Shown here in pieces: positions 25,514 through 35,300 of a stretch of DNA of 64,000 nt. Positions within the stretch are counted from its first letter, which is position 1. Every line of letters begins with the position of its first letter. The stretch comes from Enterococcus florum (GTDB lineage Bacteria > Bacillota > Bacilli > Lactobacillales > Enterococcaceae), in NCBI RefSeq assembly GCF_004309355.1, contig NZ_BJCC01000027.1, positions 1 to 64,000 of the forward strand. The letters run 5' to 3'. Made by a program: the position numbers and the translations under genes. Under the pieces are notes generated by a model, which saw nothing but the letters and a program-made list of their open reading frames with translations, did not search any database and was not told the origin of the DNA.

Positions 25514-27298
25514 ATGGTCAAAAAAATTAGTGTATTAGGTATTGCTCCTTATGAGGAATTAAATCATTCCATGCATGTTGTCAGCGAACAATTTGCGGAT
25601 ATTCAGACAGATATCTATACTGCCGATCTTGAGGAAGGACAGCGATTGGCGATCGAACATTTCAATCAGGGATACGATGTGATCATCTCTCGAGGAGGAA
25701 CAGCAGATCTGATCCGTGAAGTTGTCGCAATTCCCGTGATCGACGTCTCGATCTCCATTTATGACATCCTGGGCGCTATTCGATTGGCTGAGAACTATAC
25801 GGATAACTTTGCGGTTGTTGGCTATTCCAGCATCACCGAGATGGCTCATCTACTTTGTGACATTTTAGGTTATAAGATCAAAATCATTACGTTGACGGAT
25901 ACGGTCGATGCAGGCAAGACACTGGACGCTCTTGCTGAGGAGCACTACGAAATGATTCTTTGTGATGCCATCACGAACCGTTTAGCGTTGACTCGGTCAC
26001 TGAATACTATTTTGATCACTTCAGGATTTGAAAGTATCAAACATGCCTTTCAAGAGGCGCTGACGATCGCAAAATATTTGAAGCAGGCGAAGCATGAGTA
26101 CCATGTTTTGGCACAAAGCATGAGTCATCAAAGACCAGATCGGTTGATCCTTGACGAGCATTTTCAGATTCAGTTTTCAACACTTTCTTCCCCTTTGGAA
26201 CAAGCTATCCTCTCCTTTTTACAGACAAAAAAGAGGACGGAAGAGGAAAGCCATTACTATACGACGATTCGGGGGAAAGCTTACAGTATTGAGCTCAATC
26301 GCTTGATAGTCGATGAACGACACTATTTCAACTGCACCATCAATGCTTCCACACCCCCAATCGTCGGCAGCCGCCTAGGCGTTCTTTATCAAAAAAAGGC
26401 GGAGGTAGAAGAGGCGTTTACTACAAAGCTGTTATTTTCAAAATTTATTCAAGCATCTACTAAACAAGAGCTGCAGAAACTGGCACAGTATTACCAAGCA
26501 ATGATTGTCTTTGGCGAAACGGGAACAGCCAAATCCAGCATTGCCTATCAGGCCTATTTGGTGCAAAAAACGCACACAAATTATTTGATTTCAATCGACT
26601 CCAAGCTGATCAATGACAAATTATGGAAGTTTTTAGTCAATCCCGGCAACGGCCCTTTGGTAGACATTAACAACACGATTTTATTTGAGCACGTTGAACA
26701 GCTTTCATTACAGGACATCGACCGGCTGATTACTATAATCAAAAACACCCGGCTGCTGCAAAGAAATCACGTGATTTTTACGTACGATACAAATCATGCT
26801 GCCGACAAGCTGATTTACGACCGATTACTAACAGAATTAAATTGTGCGAGTATTTATGCCCCCTCACTTAAAGAGCGTAAAAACGAGCTAAGTGTGATCA
26901 CCACCTTGCTGTTGAACAAAATGAACATCGAATGCAACAAAGAAATCATGGGATTTGATCCAACTGCCATCAAAGACTTTCTAGCGTTTGATTGGCCAGG
27001 AAATTTGAATCAGCTGCAAGCGGCCATCAAAGAATTGGTCATCCATGCCGCGACTCACTATATTACGGAACATCAAGTCAGTGAATTGCTGAAAAAAGAA
27101 CGAATGATTCAATCTTTTTCAACTATCAATCAAACACCGATGACTTTGCAGCATACGGCAGAGCAGCCTACGCTGTTTGATTACAGCAAGCAAATTATTT
27201 TGAATGTGTTAGAGCAAAACAACGGCAATCAGACAAAAACGGCTGAGCAATTAGGGATCAGCCGAACGACCTTATGGCGTTATCTGAAAGATGATTGA
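25514..27298 (+). CDS. PrpR-type regulator with degenerate AAA+ domain
   Basis: This transcription factor has 594 aa. The N-terminal PrpR_N sensor spans about residues 1-190 (IISRGGTADLIRE). A degenerate AAA+ domain spans about 315-510 with a Walker A-like GETGTAKSS. A Fis-type HTH ends the protein (NQTKTAEQLGISRTTLWRYL). The GAFTGA loop that contacts sigma-54 is missing and I see no Walker B DE pair of the usual form. It therefore probably works with sigma-A promoters. PrpR-like proteins of this kind commonly lie beside DUF1537/PdxA2 clusters, as here. Confidence 0.85.
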   Translation: MVKKISVLGIAPYEELNHSMHVVSEQFADIQTDIYTADLEEGQRLAIEHFNQGYDVIISRGGTADLIREVVAIPVIDVSISIYDILGAIRLAENYTDNFAVVGYSSITEMAHLLCDILGYKIKIITLTDTVDAGKTLDALAEEHYEMILCDAITNRLALTRSLNTILITSGFESIKHAFQEALTIAKYLKQAKHEYHVLAQSMSHQRPDRLILDEHFQIQFSTLSSPLEQAILSFLQTKKRTEEESHYYTTIRGKAYSIELNRLIVDERHYFNCTINASTPPIVGSRLGVLYQKKAEVEEAFTTKLLFSKFIQASTKQELQKLAQYYQAMIVFGETGTAKSSIAYQAYLVQKTHTNYLISIDSKLINDKLWKFLVNPGNGPLVDINNTILFEHVEQLSLQDIDRLITIIKNTRLLQRNHVIFTYDTNHAADKLIYDRLLTELNCASIYAPSLKERKNELSVITTLLLNKMNIECNKEIMGFDPTAIKDFLAFDWPGNLNQLQAAIKELVIHAATHYITEHQVSELLKKERMIQSFSTINQTPMTLQHTAEQPTLFDYSKQIILNVLEQNNGNQTKTAEQLGISRTTLWRYLKDD

Positions 27299-27370
27299 TG
27301 CACGTAAAAAGACTGTGATAAAAGCGTCTATTTCCGTAAGAGCTGCTTCAGTCATACCGATTTTGCGTTT

Positions 27371-27541
27371 TTAAGAGACTATGACCGTTACGTCACAGCC
27401 TCTTACATTTCCGGCAGCATTTATTCCTATTTCAAAAGCGGACAGCGGTCGTTGTGGTTTTTCCTGCGACGTTTTTGTATCAAATCGTTTCACCAAATTT
27501 TTCATGACGATGGACAATGATAGTCGTGTTTTTTCGTTCAT
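27371..27541 (-). CDS. small hypothetical protein, 56 aa
   Basis: I do not recognise this protein. The ATG at 27541 has a strong GGAGG at 7 nt, better than most genes nearby. The product is soluble, basic at the start (MNEKTRLSLSIVMKNLVKRF) and ends in a short hydrophobic strand (CDVTVIVS). It is divergent from the MerR-type gene at 27664 and could be its target. It is short enough to be chance, so confidence is moderate. Confidence 0.45.
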   Translation of the reverse strand: MNEKTRLSLSIVMKNLVKRFDTKTSQEKPQRPLSAFEIGINAAGNVRGCDVTVIVS

Positions 27542-27663
27542 CTCTTTCCCTCCAATCCGTGATTGAAGATTCCATTTAGCGAAAAAAGAGGTGGGTAATG
27601 TAGGGTAGCAGTACAGAAAAAAATTTGCTAAAGTGAAAGATAGCTTATTAAAGGAGTAAGAAT

Positions 27664-28425
27664 ATGCCGTATTACACATCAGAGGTGGCCAAAATGGTCA
27701 GCCTTCATCCCAACACGATCCGAAAATATGAGGAGTGGGCATTGATCCCTAAACCAGAACGAGCTGCGAATGGGTATCGCCTTTTTACCGATTATCATGT
27801 TGAATTGATCCAGCTGGCACGGATTGCTTTTCAAATCGAGGTGCTGCAATCTGGATTGAGAAGAGAGATGGCTGAAATGATCAAAAAGCTAGCCACTTAC
27901 GATTTTGCAGGTGCCAAAGAGGGCATTCAGCACTATCAGGCGCTAGCTGATTTGGAGGTCGCGCGGGCCTATGAAGCCATTGCGATTGTCGAAGACTTAT
28001 TATCAGGGGATACAGCTGCACAAACCTTGTCACTCACCCGCAGTCAGGCCGCCGAATCTTTGGGTGTCACCGTGGATGCTTTGCGCAACTGGGAACTCAA
28101 CGGTCTGCTGCAGATAAAACGTTCTGTGAATGGGTATCGTATTTATACGAGCGAGGATCTGCGGCGGCTCAAGGTGATTCGGACACTGCGTTCCGCGAAT
28201 TATTCTTTAGAAGCCATTTTGCGGTTGTTACTGACTCTGGAGCAGCAAAAAAATGCCTCCATCGAAAAAGTGTTGGATACACCCCATCCAGATGAAGACA
28301 TTATTGCAGTCTGTGATCGGCTGCTGACCTCTTTAGCTAAAGCCAAAGAAAATGCGGTCGTCATCGAACAACGGATCGCAAGCCTAGAAAACACTTATCG
28401 TAAAGAACAAAAAAGTGACCGATGA
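27664..28425 (+). CDS. MerR-family regulator with two HTH domains
   Basis: This 253-residue protein carries two MerR-type winged HTH domains. The first is residues 1-60 (YTSEVAKMVSLHPNTIRKYE) and the second about 122-185 (TRSQAAESLGVTVDALRNWE), each followed by a GYR(L/I)(F/Y)T wing. A coiled segment joins them and another ends the protein. Tandem MerR regulators of this sort are known in Bacillota but the effector is unknown. RBS AAAGGAG. It is the last plus-strand gene before the AT-rich CRISPR island. Confidence 0.82.
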   Translation: MPYYTSEVAKMVSLHPNTIRKYEEWALIPKPERAANGYRLFTDYHVELIQLARIAFQIEVLQSGLRREMAEMIKKLATYDFAGAKEGIQHYQALADLEVARAYEAIAIVEDLLSGDTAAQTLSLTRSQAAESLGVTVDALRNWELNGLLQIKRSVNGYRIYTSEDLRRLKVIRTLRSANYSLEAILRLLLTLEQQKNASIEKVLDTPHPDEDIIAVCDRLLTSLAKAKENAVVIEQRIASLENTYRKEQKSDR

Positions 28426-28853
28426 GAGAAAACTGCTGCCTGATTCGTATTTTCTTCCGAGCTATAGCTTGTCAAAATGTCACTTAATGTTGTTGCACAT
28501 ACTAGTCCAACTGCTAACCTGCGAAATTTTTCATTGTGTTTTTCTCCGTTTTTGATATCTCCACTTTAGTAAAACCGTATTGAAAGCAAATCGGTTTTCT
28601 GAAAATCCGGTGTAAAAAATTTGTGTAGATTTTTAATTCTCTGCTTTTTTGTTTACTTTTAATATTGAGGTATGCTCGTAAACTTTAGAAAATATGACTG
28701 TACTAAGTCAAAATTTTAATTTAGAAAAATGCAAAAAGTCAGTTTATTGTGCGGTAATTTTGTCAGCTAGACATCACAAAGACTTGACTTTATGATCTAA
28801 AAAAGTTTTCAAGAGTATAAAATATTATAGTCAATAAATGCAAATGATTCAGA
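28426..28853. other. AT-rich gap at the distal end of the CRISPR array
   Basis: No gene is visible. At 28608-28634 there is CGGTGTAAAAAA, shared with 36454-36465 on the other side of the locus. At 28789-28824 a sequence matches the CRISPR repeat at 19 of 36 positions, with AAGAGTATAAAA the best part. It is placed 65 bp before the last recognised repeat, so it may be a decayed repeat. Confidence 0.4.
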
Positions 28854-29879
28854 ATTTCAACGTTACTGATTTCTTGAGAGTACAAAAACTTAATAGCTTA
28901 TGCGGAAGCCAGCAATGGAGTTTTACCGTTACTGATTTCTTGAGAGTACAAAAACGACTCAACTTGAGTCAAAACATGATTAACAGTTTTACCGTTACTG
29001 ATTTCTTGAGAGTACAAAAACGACTCAACTTGAGTCAAAACATGATTAACAGTTTTACCGTTACTGATTTCTTGAGAGTACAAAAACAGAACCGGCAATA
29101 GGTCAATAAGCGACAGCGTTTTACCGTTACTGATTTCTTGAGAGTACAAAAACAAGGTCAAATCATCACTCTTGAAAAAGCAGGTTTTACCGTTACTGAT
29201 TTCTTGAGAGTACAAAAACATGATGATCAAATCCTTTCGAATGGGTTATGTTTTACCGTTACTGATTTCTTGAGAGTACAAAAACATGGTAAAGAATGTG
29301 GACAATGCTTCTTTGGTTTTACCGTTACTGATTTCTTGAGAGTACAAAAACTCCACCCCAGCGCCGATAAAATTTGCAACGGTTTTACCGTTACTGATTT
29401 CTTGAGAGTACAAAAACCTGTTGCATAGCTTGGCACCTGCCATCTATGTTTTACCGTTACTGATTTCTTGAGAGTACAAAAACGTGCGATTTTTAATATT
29501 ATAGGTTCAATCAGTTTTACCGTTACTGATTTCTTGAGAGTACAAAAACAGGTGGTAAATTAGTAGTATAAAACAATTGGTTTTACCGTTACTGATTTCT
29601 TGAGAGTACAAAAACTGGCAGGCAGGTGATGGAATGAAAAGGACAGTTTTACCGTTACTGATTTCTTGAGAGTACAAAAACACTTCTGGAATCCACCAAG
29701 AAGTAAACCCTGTTTTACCGTTACTGATTTCTTGAGAGTACAAAAACACAGGGTACTTTTAGCCGAAAGGTACTATAGTTTTACCGTTACTGATTTCTTG
29801 AGAGTACAAAAACAATTCTACTGTTGCTATTGACTCTCATTGGGTTTTACCGTTACTGATTTCTTGAGAGTACAAAAAC
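28854..29879 (-). CRISPR. type II-A CRISPR array, 16 repeats and 15 spacers
   Basis: Sixteen 36-bp repeats lie at an exact 66-bp period with 30-bp spacers. Starts: 28854, 28920, 28986, 29052, 29118, 29184, 29250, 29316, 29382, 29448, 29514, 29580, 29646, 29712, 29778, 29844. On the plus strand a repeat begins GTTTTACCGTTACTG and ends GAGAGTACAAAAAC. Transcription is on the minus strand (GTTTTTGTACTCTC first), like S. thermophilus CRISPR1. The repeat at 28854 has three changes in its first seven bases and is the leader-distal end. The leader end next to 29879 reads GTTTGAG on the minus strand, close to the type II-A leader-anchoring sequence. Spacers 28956-28985 and 29022-29051 are identical. 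Confidence 0.98.
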
Positions 29880-29920
29880 CTCAAACGGACGTCTCCATAT
29901 TGAAATTTTCGTATTTTAAG

Positions 29921-30967
29921 TTAGCTCAACAAAAATTTTAATTCTAGAGATGTCAATTTTTCACCTAAATCCGTACATTTTATCTTCATATGACAAGGTA
30001 AAAGTTGAGCAACCACTTTTAATAATATCATATCTTTACTCTTTAAGTACACTTCTCCTGATGAAGAATCCCATCCAATGTATGGGAAAATTCGATACAA
30101 TGATGTAATTAAATTTTCTGAAGAATAGGAAAAATCGTTTGGATAATAATTACCTATAGAATCAGCCAAAACATGGAAATGTGGTAATTGCTGATACGTT
30201 TCGTAGACTAAAATCGTATTAGAAATGTCTTCTGCTTGGTAATGAAGATCTAAATAATCATCACTCATGATGAACACATGAAGCAGGTTAGTGTCTTCCG
30301 AAATTTTTTTCAACTTCTTTAGAAAAAGCGAGAAAACCCTTTTAGAGATAAATGCATTGGGATTATTAATCCATAACCAAGTTTTTTTCTGTGTTTTTTC
30401 AATTTCAGTCCTTAATAAAGTGCAATAATCATCTATCAGCATAGTGATATCCATCATATCGATTGGAAAGACTATATCTCTTTCACTGAAACTAAGCTCC
30501 AGAAAATGTTTTACCATTTCTTTGTATGTTATTGATTTGATAACTGGGTATACATGAGTCAGTGTACTTGCAAAGTTATTTTGCATACCTATTTCCATCT
30601 TTAAAAAATCATCATTCAACATTTCCAAGTGCTTCGTCAATTGAAAATCATTTTCTAGTGAATCGATAAATTTTTGCATCATACTTCCTTTTGTATAGCG
30701 ATATTGTTCCAAAAAACTTTCTCGGCAATCAAGAAAATACATAGGTAAATCTTTTGCCTTCATATGCCTTTCGTCGCATTTTATGACGATACCATCATCA
30801 CCATAAACATTCTCTTCCAATTCTGATAGATTTTTACCTGTACAAAATCGCTTTAGTCCTCGGTATAGTTTCCATTTAATCTCATGATTTGCACCAAAAA
30901 TATAGGTTAGATTTTCTCCCTCAAATTCAAGATATTTTCCATATTCATATTCAATTGCTATCTCCAC
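29921..30967 (-). CDS. csn2: long-form Csn2, type II-A adaptation protein
   Basis: The last cas gene before the array encodes 348 aa. This fits the long Csn2 variant found with S. thermophilus CRISPR1-type loci, in contrast to the short variant of about 220 aa. Csn2 forms ring-shaped tetramers on DNA ends and is needed for spacer acquisition with Cas1-Cas2 and Cas9. Sequence motifs are weak, so the call rests on position, length and the N-terminal GKYLEFEGENLTYIFG strand pattern. It starts with GTG and overlaps the cas2 stop by 1 nt (TAGTG). Confidence 0.85.
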   Translation of the reverse strand: MEIAIEYEYGKYLEFEGENLTYIFGANHEIKWKLYRGLKRFCTGKNLSELEENVYGDDGIVIKCDERHMKAKDLPMYFLDCRESFLEQYRYTKGSMMQKFIDSLENDFQLTKHLEMLNDDFLKMEIGMQNNFASTLTHVYPVIKSITYKEMVKHFLELSFSERDIVFPIDMMDITMLIDDYCTLLRTEIEKTQKKTWLWINNPNAFISKRVFSLFLKKLKKISEDTNLLHVFIMSDDYLDLHYQAEDISNTILVYETYQQLPHFHVLADSIGNYYPNDFSYSSENLITSLYRIFPYIGWDSSSGEVYLKSKDMILLKVVAQLLPCHMKIKCTDLGEKLTSLELKFLLS

Positions 30968-31290
30968 TAAATCACCACCAACTTTTGATTACCGATGACT
31001 TGTTCTTGATGTCCTTTCGTACCAACTAAGAGTTGCATATCTTCAAATTGCTTCTCGCTAACATACAGAAGTCTCACTTCGCCTATCCGAGGAATCATCC
31101 TCTTCAAAATATTCTCGTATTTCCTTCCTGCTGAACGATTTGGAACAATTCGATAATAAATCGAATATTGCAACATAACAAATCCATTTGCCAATAATTC
31201 CTTTCGAAACATTCGGTATGCACGCTGTTCCTTTTTAGTCTCCATTGGCAAATCAAACATACATAAAATCCTCATTTTCTGGTACCTCAT
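30967..31290 (-). CDS. cas2: CRISPR-associated endoribonuclease/adaptation protein Cas2
   Basis: Cas2 of 107 aa has a ferredoxin-like fold. It begins RYQKMRILCMFDLPMETK, with the conserved Asp in FDLP, and includes MLQYSIYYRIV. It bridges Cas1 dimers in the integrase complex. The ATG overlaps the cas1 stop by 4 nt (ATGA), which implies translational coupling. Confidence 0.95.
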   Translation of the reverse strand: MRYQKMRILCMFDLPMETKKEQRAYRMFRKELLANGFVMLQYSIYYRIVPNRSAGRKYENILKRMIPRIGEVRLLYVSEKQFEDMQLLVGTKGHQEQVIGNQKLVVI

Positions 31291-32189
31291 CTTTCTGCCC
31301 CCATAAAATCCATCAATGAAACAGGATGCGCTTTGTTGCGCTCTCCAGAAATCGCTTTCAAAAAACTGCTAACATATTTTTGCATAACTTGATCCACACT
31401 GCTCTTTTTTGATAAATAGATCATTGGTTGATTAAGAAAATCAATGATTGTCAGCCGAGCCTCGTAGGTCAAAAACTCATATTCGGATAAGATATTTTGA
31501 TCAATCCAATAATCCATGATTGGACGAAACGGTTCCATTAAATCGTCTACTAAATTGAAGGAGTTATACTCATTTTTGTGAAAAATACCTAGCATTGTCA
31601 TTAATCCTTGACCGACAACGATTCTAGCCATTGCTGCACGAAGAATTGCGTACCCATAATTCATAGCCCCATTTACCATACAGTCATTATCCCTTGAGAA
31701 ATCAACTCCATAAAGAGAATTAAAATACACTTTAGCCACATGCCCCTCTCGATTACTGTAATCTCCAGGTTGAAGTTGATTGTAAAGTTCTATCATTATT
31801 GAAAGACGTTCTTCGTTTATACCTTTGTATTTTGCAAATTCAATTTGGTTCAATATTTTTTGCCCTACAATGTCTTTCCATAGGAGCCTTTTTTTCTCCT
31901 CTAACCAATGAACTTGCTCAATTACCCGTTTAGCACAGTGATGATAATTTCCGTAATTCAACAATAATCCAGTCGGTAGATATTTATTGTCACAAACAAC
32001 TAAAACGATATTGTATTTGGTAAATTGTGATAAGATATTTGTTGTGATTGAAGTATTCCCCTCTATAACCACCATACTAATATCCGATAAAGGAATTAAA
32101 TATTTCTCTCCTCGCTTGAGTATTTCTAGATTATCTAATTTTAATTGTAGCCGTTCACTTTCCTTAATGTGCACAATGCGCCATGTCAT
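31287..32189 (-). CDS. cas1: CRISPR-associated integrase Cas1
   Basis: Cas1 of type II (300 aa) is the metal-dependent integrase that inserts new spacers at the leader end. The N-terminal beta domain (ISMVVIEGNTSITTNIL) leads into a helical catalytic domain. There YFNSLYG-type and GAMNYGYAILRA segments hold the conserved acid and the HKNEYNSFNLVDDLMEPFR block holds the His and Asp. Its mRNA follows the tracrRNA gene, which sits between cas9 and cas1. Confidence 0.95.
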   Translation of the reverse strand: MTWRIVHIKESERLQLKLDNLEILKRGEKYLIPLSDISMVVIEGNTSITTNILSQFTKYNIVLVVCDNKYLPTGLLLNYGNYHHCAKRVIEQVHWLEEKKRLLWKDIVGQKILNQIEFAKYKGINEERLSIMIELYNQLQPGDYSNREGHVAKVYFNSLYGVDFSRDNDCMVNGAMNYGYAILRAAMARIVVGQGLMTMLGIFHKNEYNSFNLVDDLMEPFRPIMDYWIDQNILSEYEFLTYEARLTIIDFLNQPMIYLSKKSSVDQVMQKYVSSFLKAISGERNKAHPVSLMDFMGAER

Positions 32190-32260
32190 ATAATTCCCCC
32201 ACTTCTATAAAGCTTTAAATATGCTTGTTTTTCAAAGATTCTTTTAAGTTAACCTAAAAA

Positions 32261-32358
32261 TTAAAAACCCACTCAACAAGTTGAGTGGGAAATTCGGCAT
32301 GAAGCCTTATTTTTGTAGATTCTCAAAAAATCAGTAACGGTACGAAGCGTCCTTCGTA
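32261..32358 (-). ncRNA. tracrRNA
   Basis: On the minus strand an anti-repeat (ACCGTTACTGATTTTTTGAG, 32324-32343) matches the array repeat apart from one base, then continues ATCTACAAAAATAAGG. The nexus GGCTTCATGCCGAA and a terminator hairpin (CCCACTCAA-CTTG-TTGAGTGGG plus TTTTT) follow. The nexus is the same as in S. thermophilus CRISPR1 tracrRNA, as is the place between cas9 and cas1. The 5' end is set from the promoter at 32364-32392. An 8-bp hairpin (GTACGAAG-GACG-CTTCGTAC, 32340-32359) lies at the predicted 5' end. Confidence 0.93.
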
Positions 32359-32363
32359 CTTTA

Positions 32364-32392
32364 ATATTATCAATCAACAAAAGCAGTGTCAA
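32364..32392 (-). promoter_or_regulatory. tracrRNA promoter overlapping the cas9 stop
   Basis: The -35 TTGACA (32387-32392) is inside the last codons of cas9, the spacer is 17 bp, and the -10 TAATAT (32364-32369) abuts the cas9 TGA. It is the best consensus promoter in the CRISPR locus. Confidence 0.88.
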
Positions 32393-35300
32393 CAATATTC
32401 TTAGGATACTTTCCTTCTTTACTGATGTAATGTGGATTTCCCAATATATCTGTATTTGTTTTTAAAACTTTATAACCCTTTCGTGTAAATTTCTTTACAA
32501 ATTGTCCATTGGGCGTTACTTGCCCATAGAATCCTACAATTTCTTTTGAATCAAATTTTGACCTATCAATTGGTTTCAATTCAACATATCCATTTACGTT
32601 TGGCATCGTTCTAGATCCAAATAAAAGCTCAACATATTCATCACTCTTTGTATCAATAATTTTTATCCGATCTCCTCGATACAAAGACATTAAAAATTCA
32701 GACTCTTCTCCCACTCCTTCTTCCATCTTAATTCTCTGATAATCTTCATTCACTATTCCATATTTTCCATTTTCATATTTAAGATCGGAATATTTGATTC
32801 CCATGATCTCATATTCTTCTGTTTTATCGTTATAGTAAACATCTGTTCTCCAAGGTTTCAGTGATTGTAGAACTACCTTTTTATTTTTAGCATTTTTTGG
32901 AGTAATCTCGATCTTTGATCCCAATTTGCTATCATAGTATTTCAAAGATTTGATCGCTGGTCCATTATTTTTCCTAGCATACTTTGTTACAGGGCCATGT
33001 TCTTTACGGTAATATTCAAAGGGACTTACTGGAACCACTTTTACTTTGCCGTTGTCTTGGGGTACTTCGATAGTATCTGGATAATCGATCATTATTTTTT
33101 CTAGCTTTTCAAATGTTTTAGGATCCAATTGTTGCATCAGGAATTTTGTTTTGTCTTTGTCATAAATTGATTTGAACTTTTTGTAGTCTTCGATTCCATA
33201 AATATTTTTTATTTTTCCTAAAACGTAATCTTGAGGTTGTTTGTCTTTTCCAATCATCGCTAAACGTGTGGTATAAATCGTTGCATCACTGACTTTTCGA
33301 TTCATTTTTTTATCTACCTGATGATGAAATTTGATTTTGTCATGCATAAGTGAAACATTTTCAATAAAGTGAGCATAAGGCAACTGATACATTTCCTCTT
33401 TGTATATCTCCTCGTCCAAAATCTCCCCTGTTTTTAAATCAATAGTATTTTCATTGACTTTCATAGGAATAATTTCAGCATTTCGTTTCCAGAGTTTTAA
33501 CATTGGTGTAACAGCAACAATTGTTGCATCGACAGCATGGTGATGATGAGTTTCACGCGATTTATTTAACCGCCAAATATCACGCAATTTGCTAGTAAGT
33601 TTTCCTCGAACAACTGTAACCTTTGTTCCTAGATTTTTACTGTGAACAAATTGCTGCAGCTCATTTAAAACTATTCTTGAGGCATATCGGGTATCAACCA
33701 AATTTCGGGCAATAAATCTTTTTCTAACTTCTATATCGTTAATATCTTTGACAAACTCGAGGTTGCGTTTTTTTGCTGGTGATATACGGGAATTAGATTT
33801 TAACATTGCTCGCATGGACTCAAATCCTTGACCCTTCCCAGACTGCATAAATCCGTATGGTGTTTGCTGGCCCTTTGCTCGATTCATTTCGCTGTAACAA
33901 AGAACTTTATTATTTTGTCCATCATCGTAGGAAATTGAAGCTGGAATAATATGATCTATGTCAAATAAGTGATCATTCCAAAACAGTTCTTCTGCACTGA
34001 TTGTTTTTCCAGAATAGAGACATTTACCGTGTTGCTGATACCACATTCGAATTTTCATACGTAATTTTTTCCGCTTGTACAATTGATTTTTTAGTTGTGA
34101 ATCACTCACATCGGCTAACTCCTGAAATTCTTGAAGTGCTTTCTCTTTCTCTTTCTCATTGTCTTTTTGGAACTTTTGCATTTGCTTCTTTTGCTCAACT
34201 TCATCTTCTGCATCATCACGGGGCATTTCAATTACTAAATAGTCTATGTTAGTATATTTTTTTATCAACTCATTAAAGATATCCATCGATTGCTTGACTG
34301 ACTTTTTAACAACAGGATTGAAAATGTTCTCAGTCAATTTATTCACATTAATTTTTTTGGTATTCTGATAATTGGTTTTATTCTCGTGAAGCAACCCCAA
34401 ATCATTGAGGATGGTCATTTGCTCTTTCGAAGTATTCAAGAGCTCTGGAATCAACAGCTTCATTGTCTTCAAGGAAAACCGATGCCATTTTTTATTGCTC
34501 TCAATTTTAAAAAAGACTTTTAAATTCAACAAATGTTCAATTAGATCATTTGTCAAAAAAGTGTACTTTTTATTAAGTCTATTAAGCTCACGTCGAATTT
34601 CTCCATTCTCAGTGTTTAAGGTAATAATTCTTCCGATCTCATCTAAAAACGTAGTTGGCCACTCATTGATCTCAATACCTAACTCCAAAAATTTATTTCT
34701 AACTGTTCGATAAACCTGCATCGAATGAAATTCTGGGTTATCCTTTCGATCGATTCGGTAGCCAGAAATGTCGCAAGGCTGCGCATTCGTAATTTTTCCA
34801 ATTAATTTTATCATGTTTGGTTTTCTGTCAGCGATTGTAACTTCAGTGATAATTTGCTCTTTTTGTTCAGTAGAAAGTTTTCCATCTTCTAGCGTTGCTA
34901 TTTTTAAATTGTTTAGGTCATTGAGTAGATTGTAAAGCTGTGCTGTATAGGAATTCCCTGCAGCTCTAAACTCATCAGGGAAAATTTTATCTTTCCCAAT
35001 AAGTATTTCAAATAAATTATTTAGATTTGTACCATCCGTTCGATAAATTCCATAATCCGTTCTCGATTTTTCCGAACCCGGACCAATAAAATAGTCTCGT
35101 TTTCGAGCGATGATTTTTAATACCTGATCAATGAACTCTGAAGAAGTTTCTTTATGGAATTCTGCCTGTTTGTTCAACAAGCATTCGGCCTCTTTCAAAT
35201 AGGCTGCGTTAGGAAAAACATTCATTAGCACTTCTGAATTGTCTTCGTCTAGATCCGTAATTTGCCCTCGTATTTTTCCGTACTTTTCCAATCGTTCGAG

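Noticed and set aside
28838-29749. Several open frames with repeated TVTDFLRVQK or FLYSQEISNGKT
   Set aside because: They are translations of the CRISPR repeat in its two strands, not genes.
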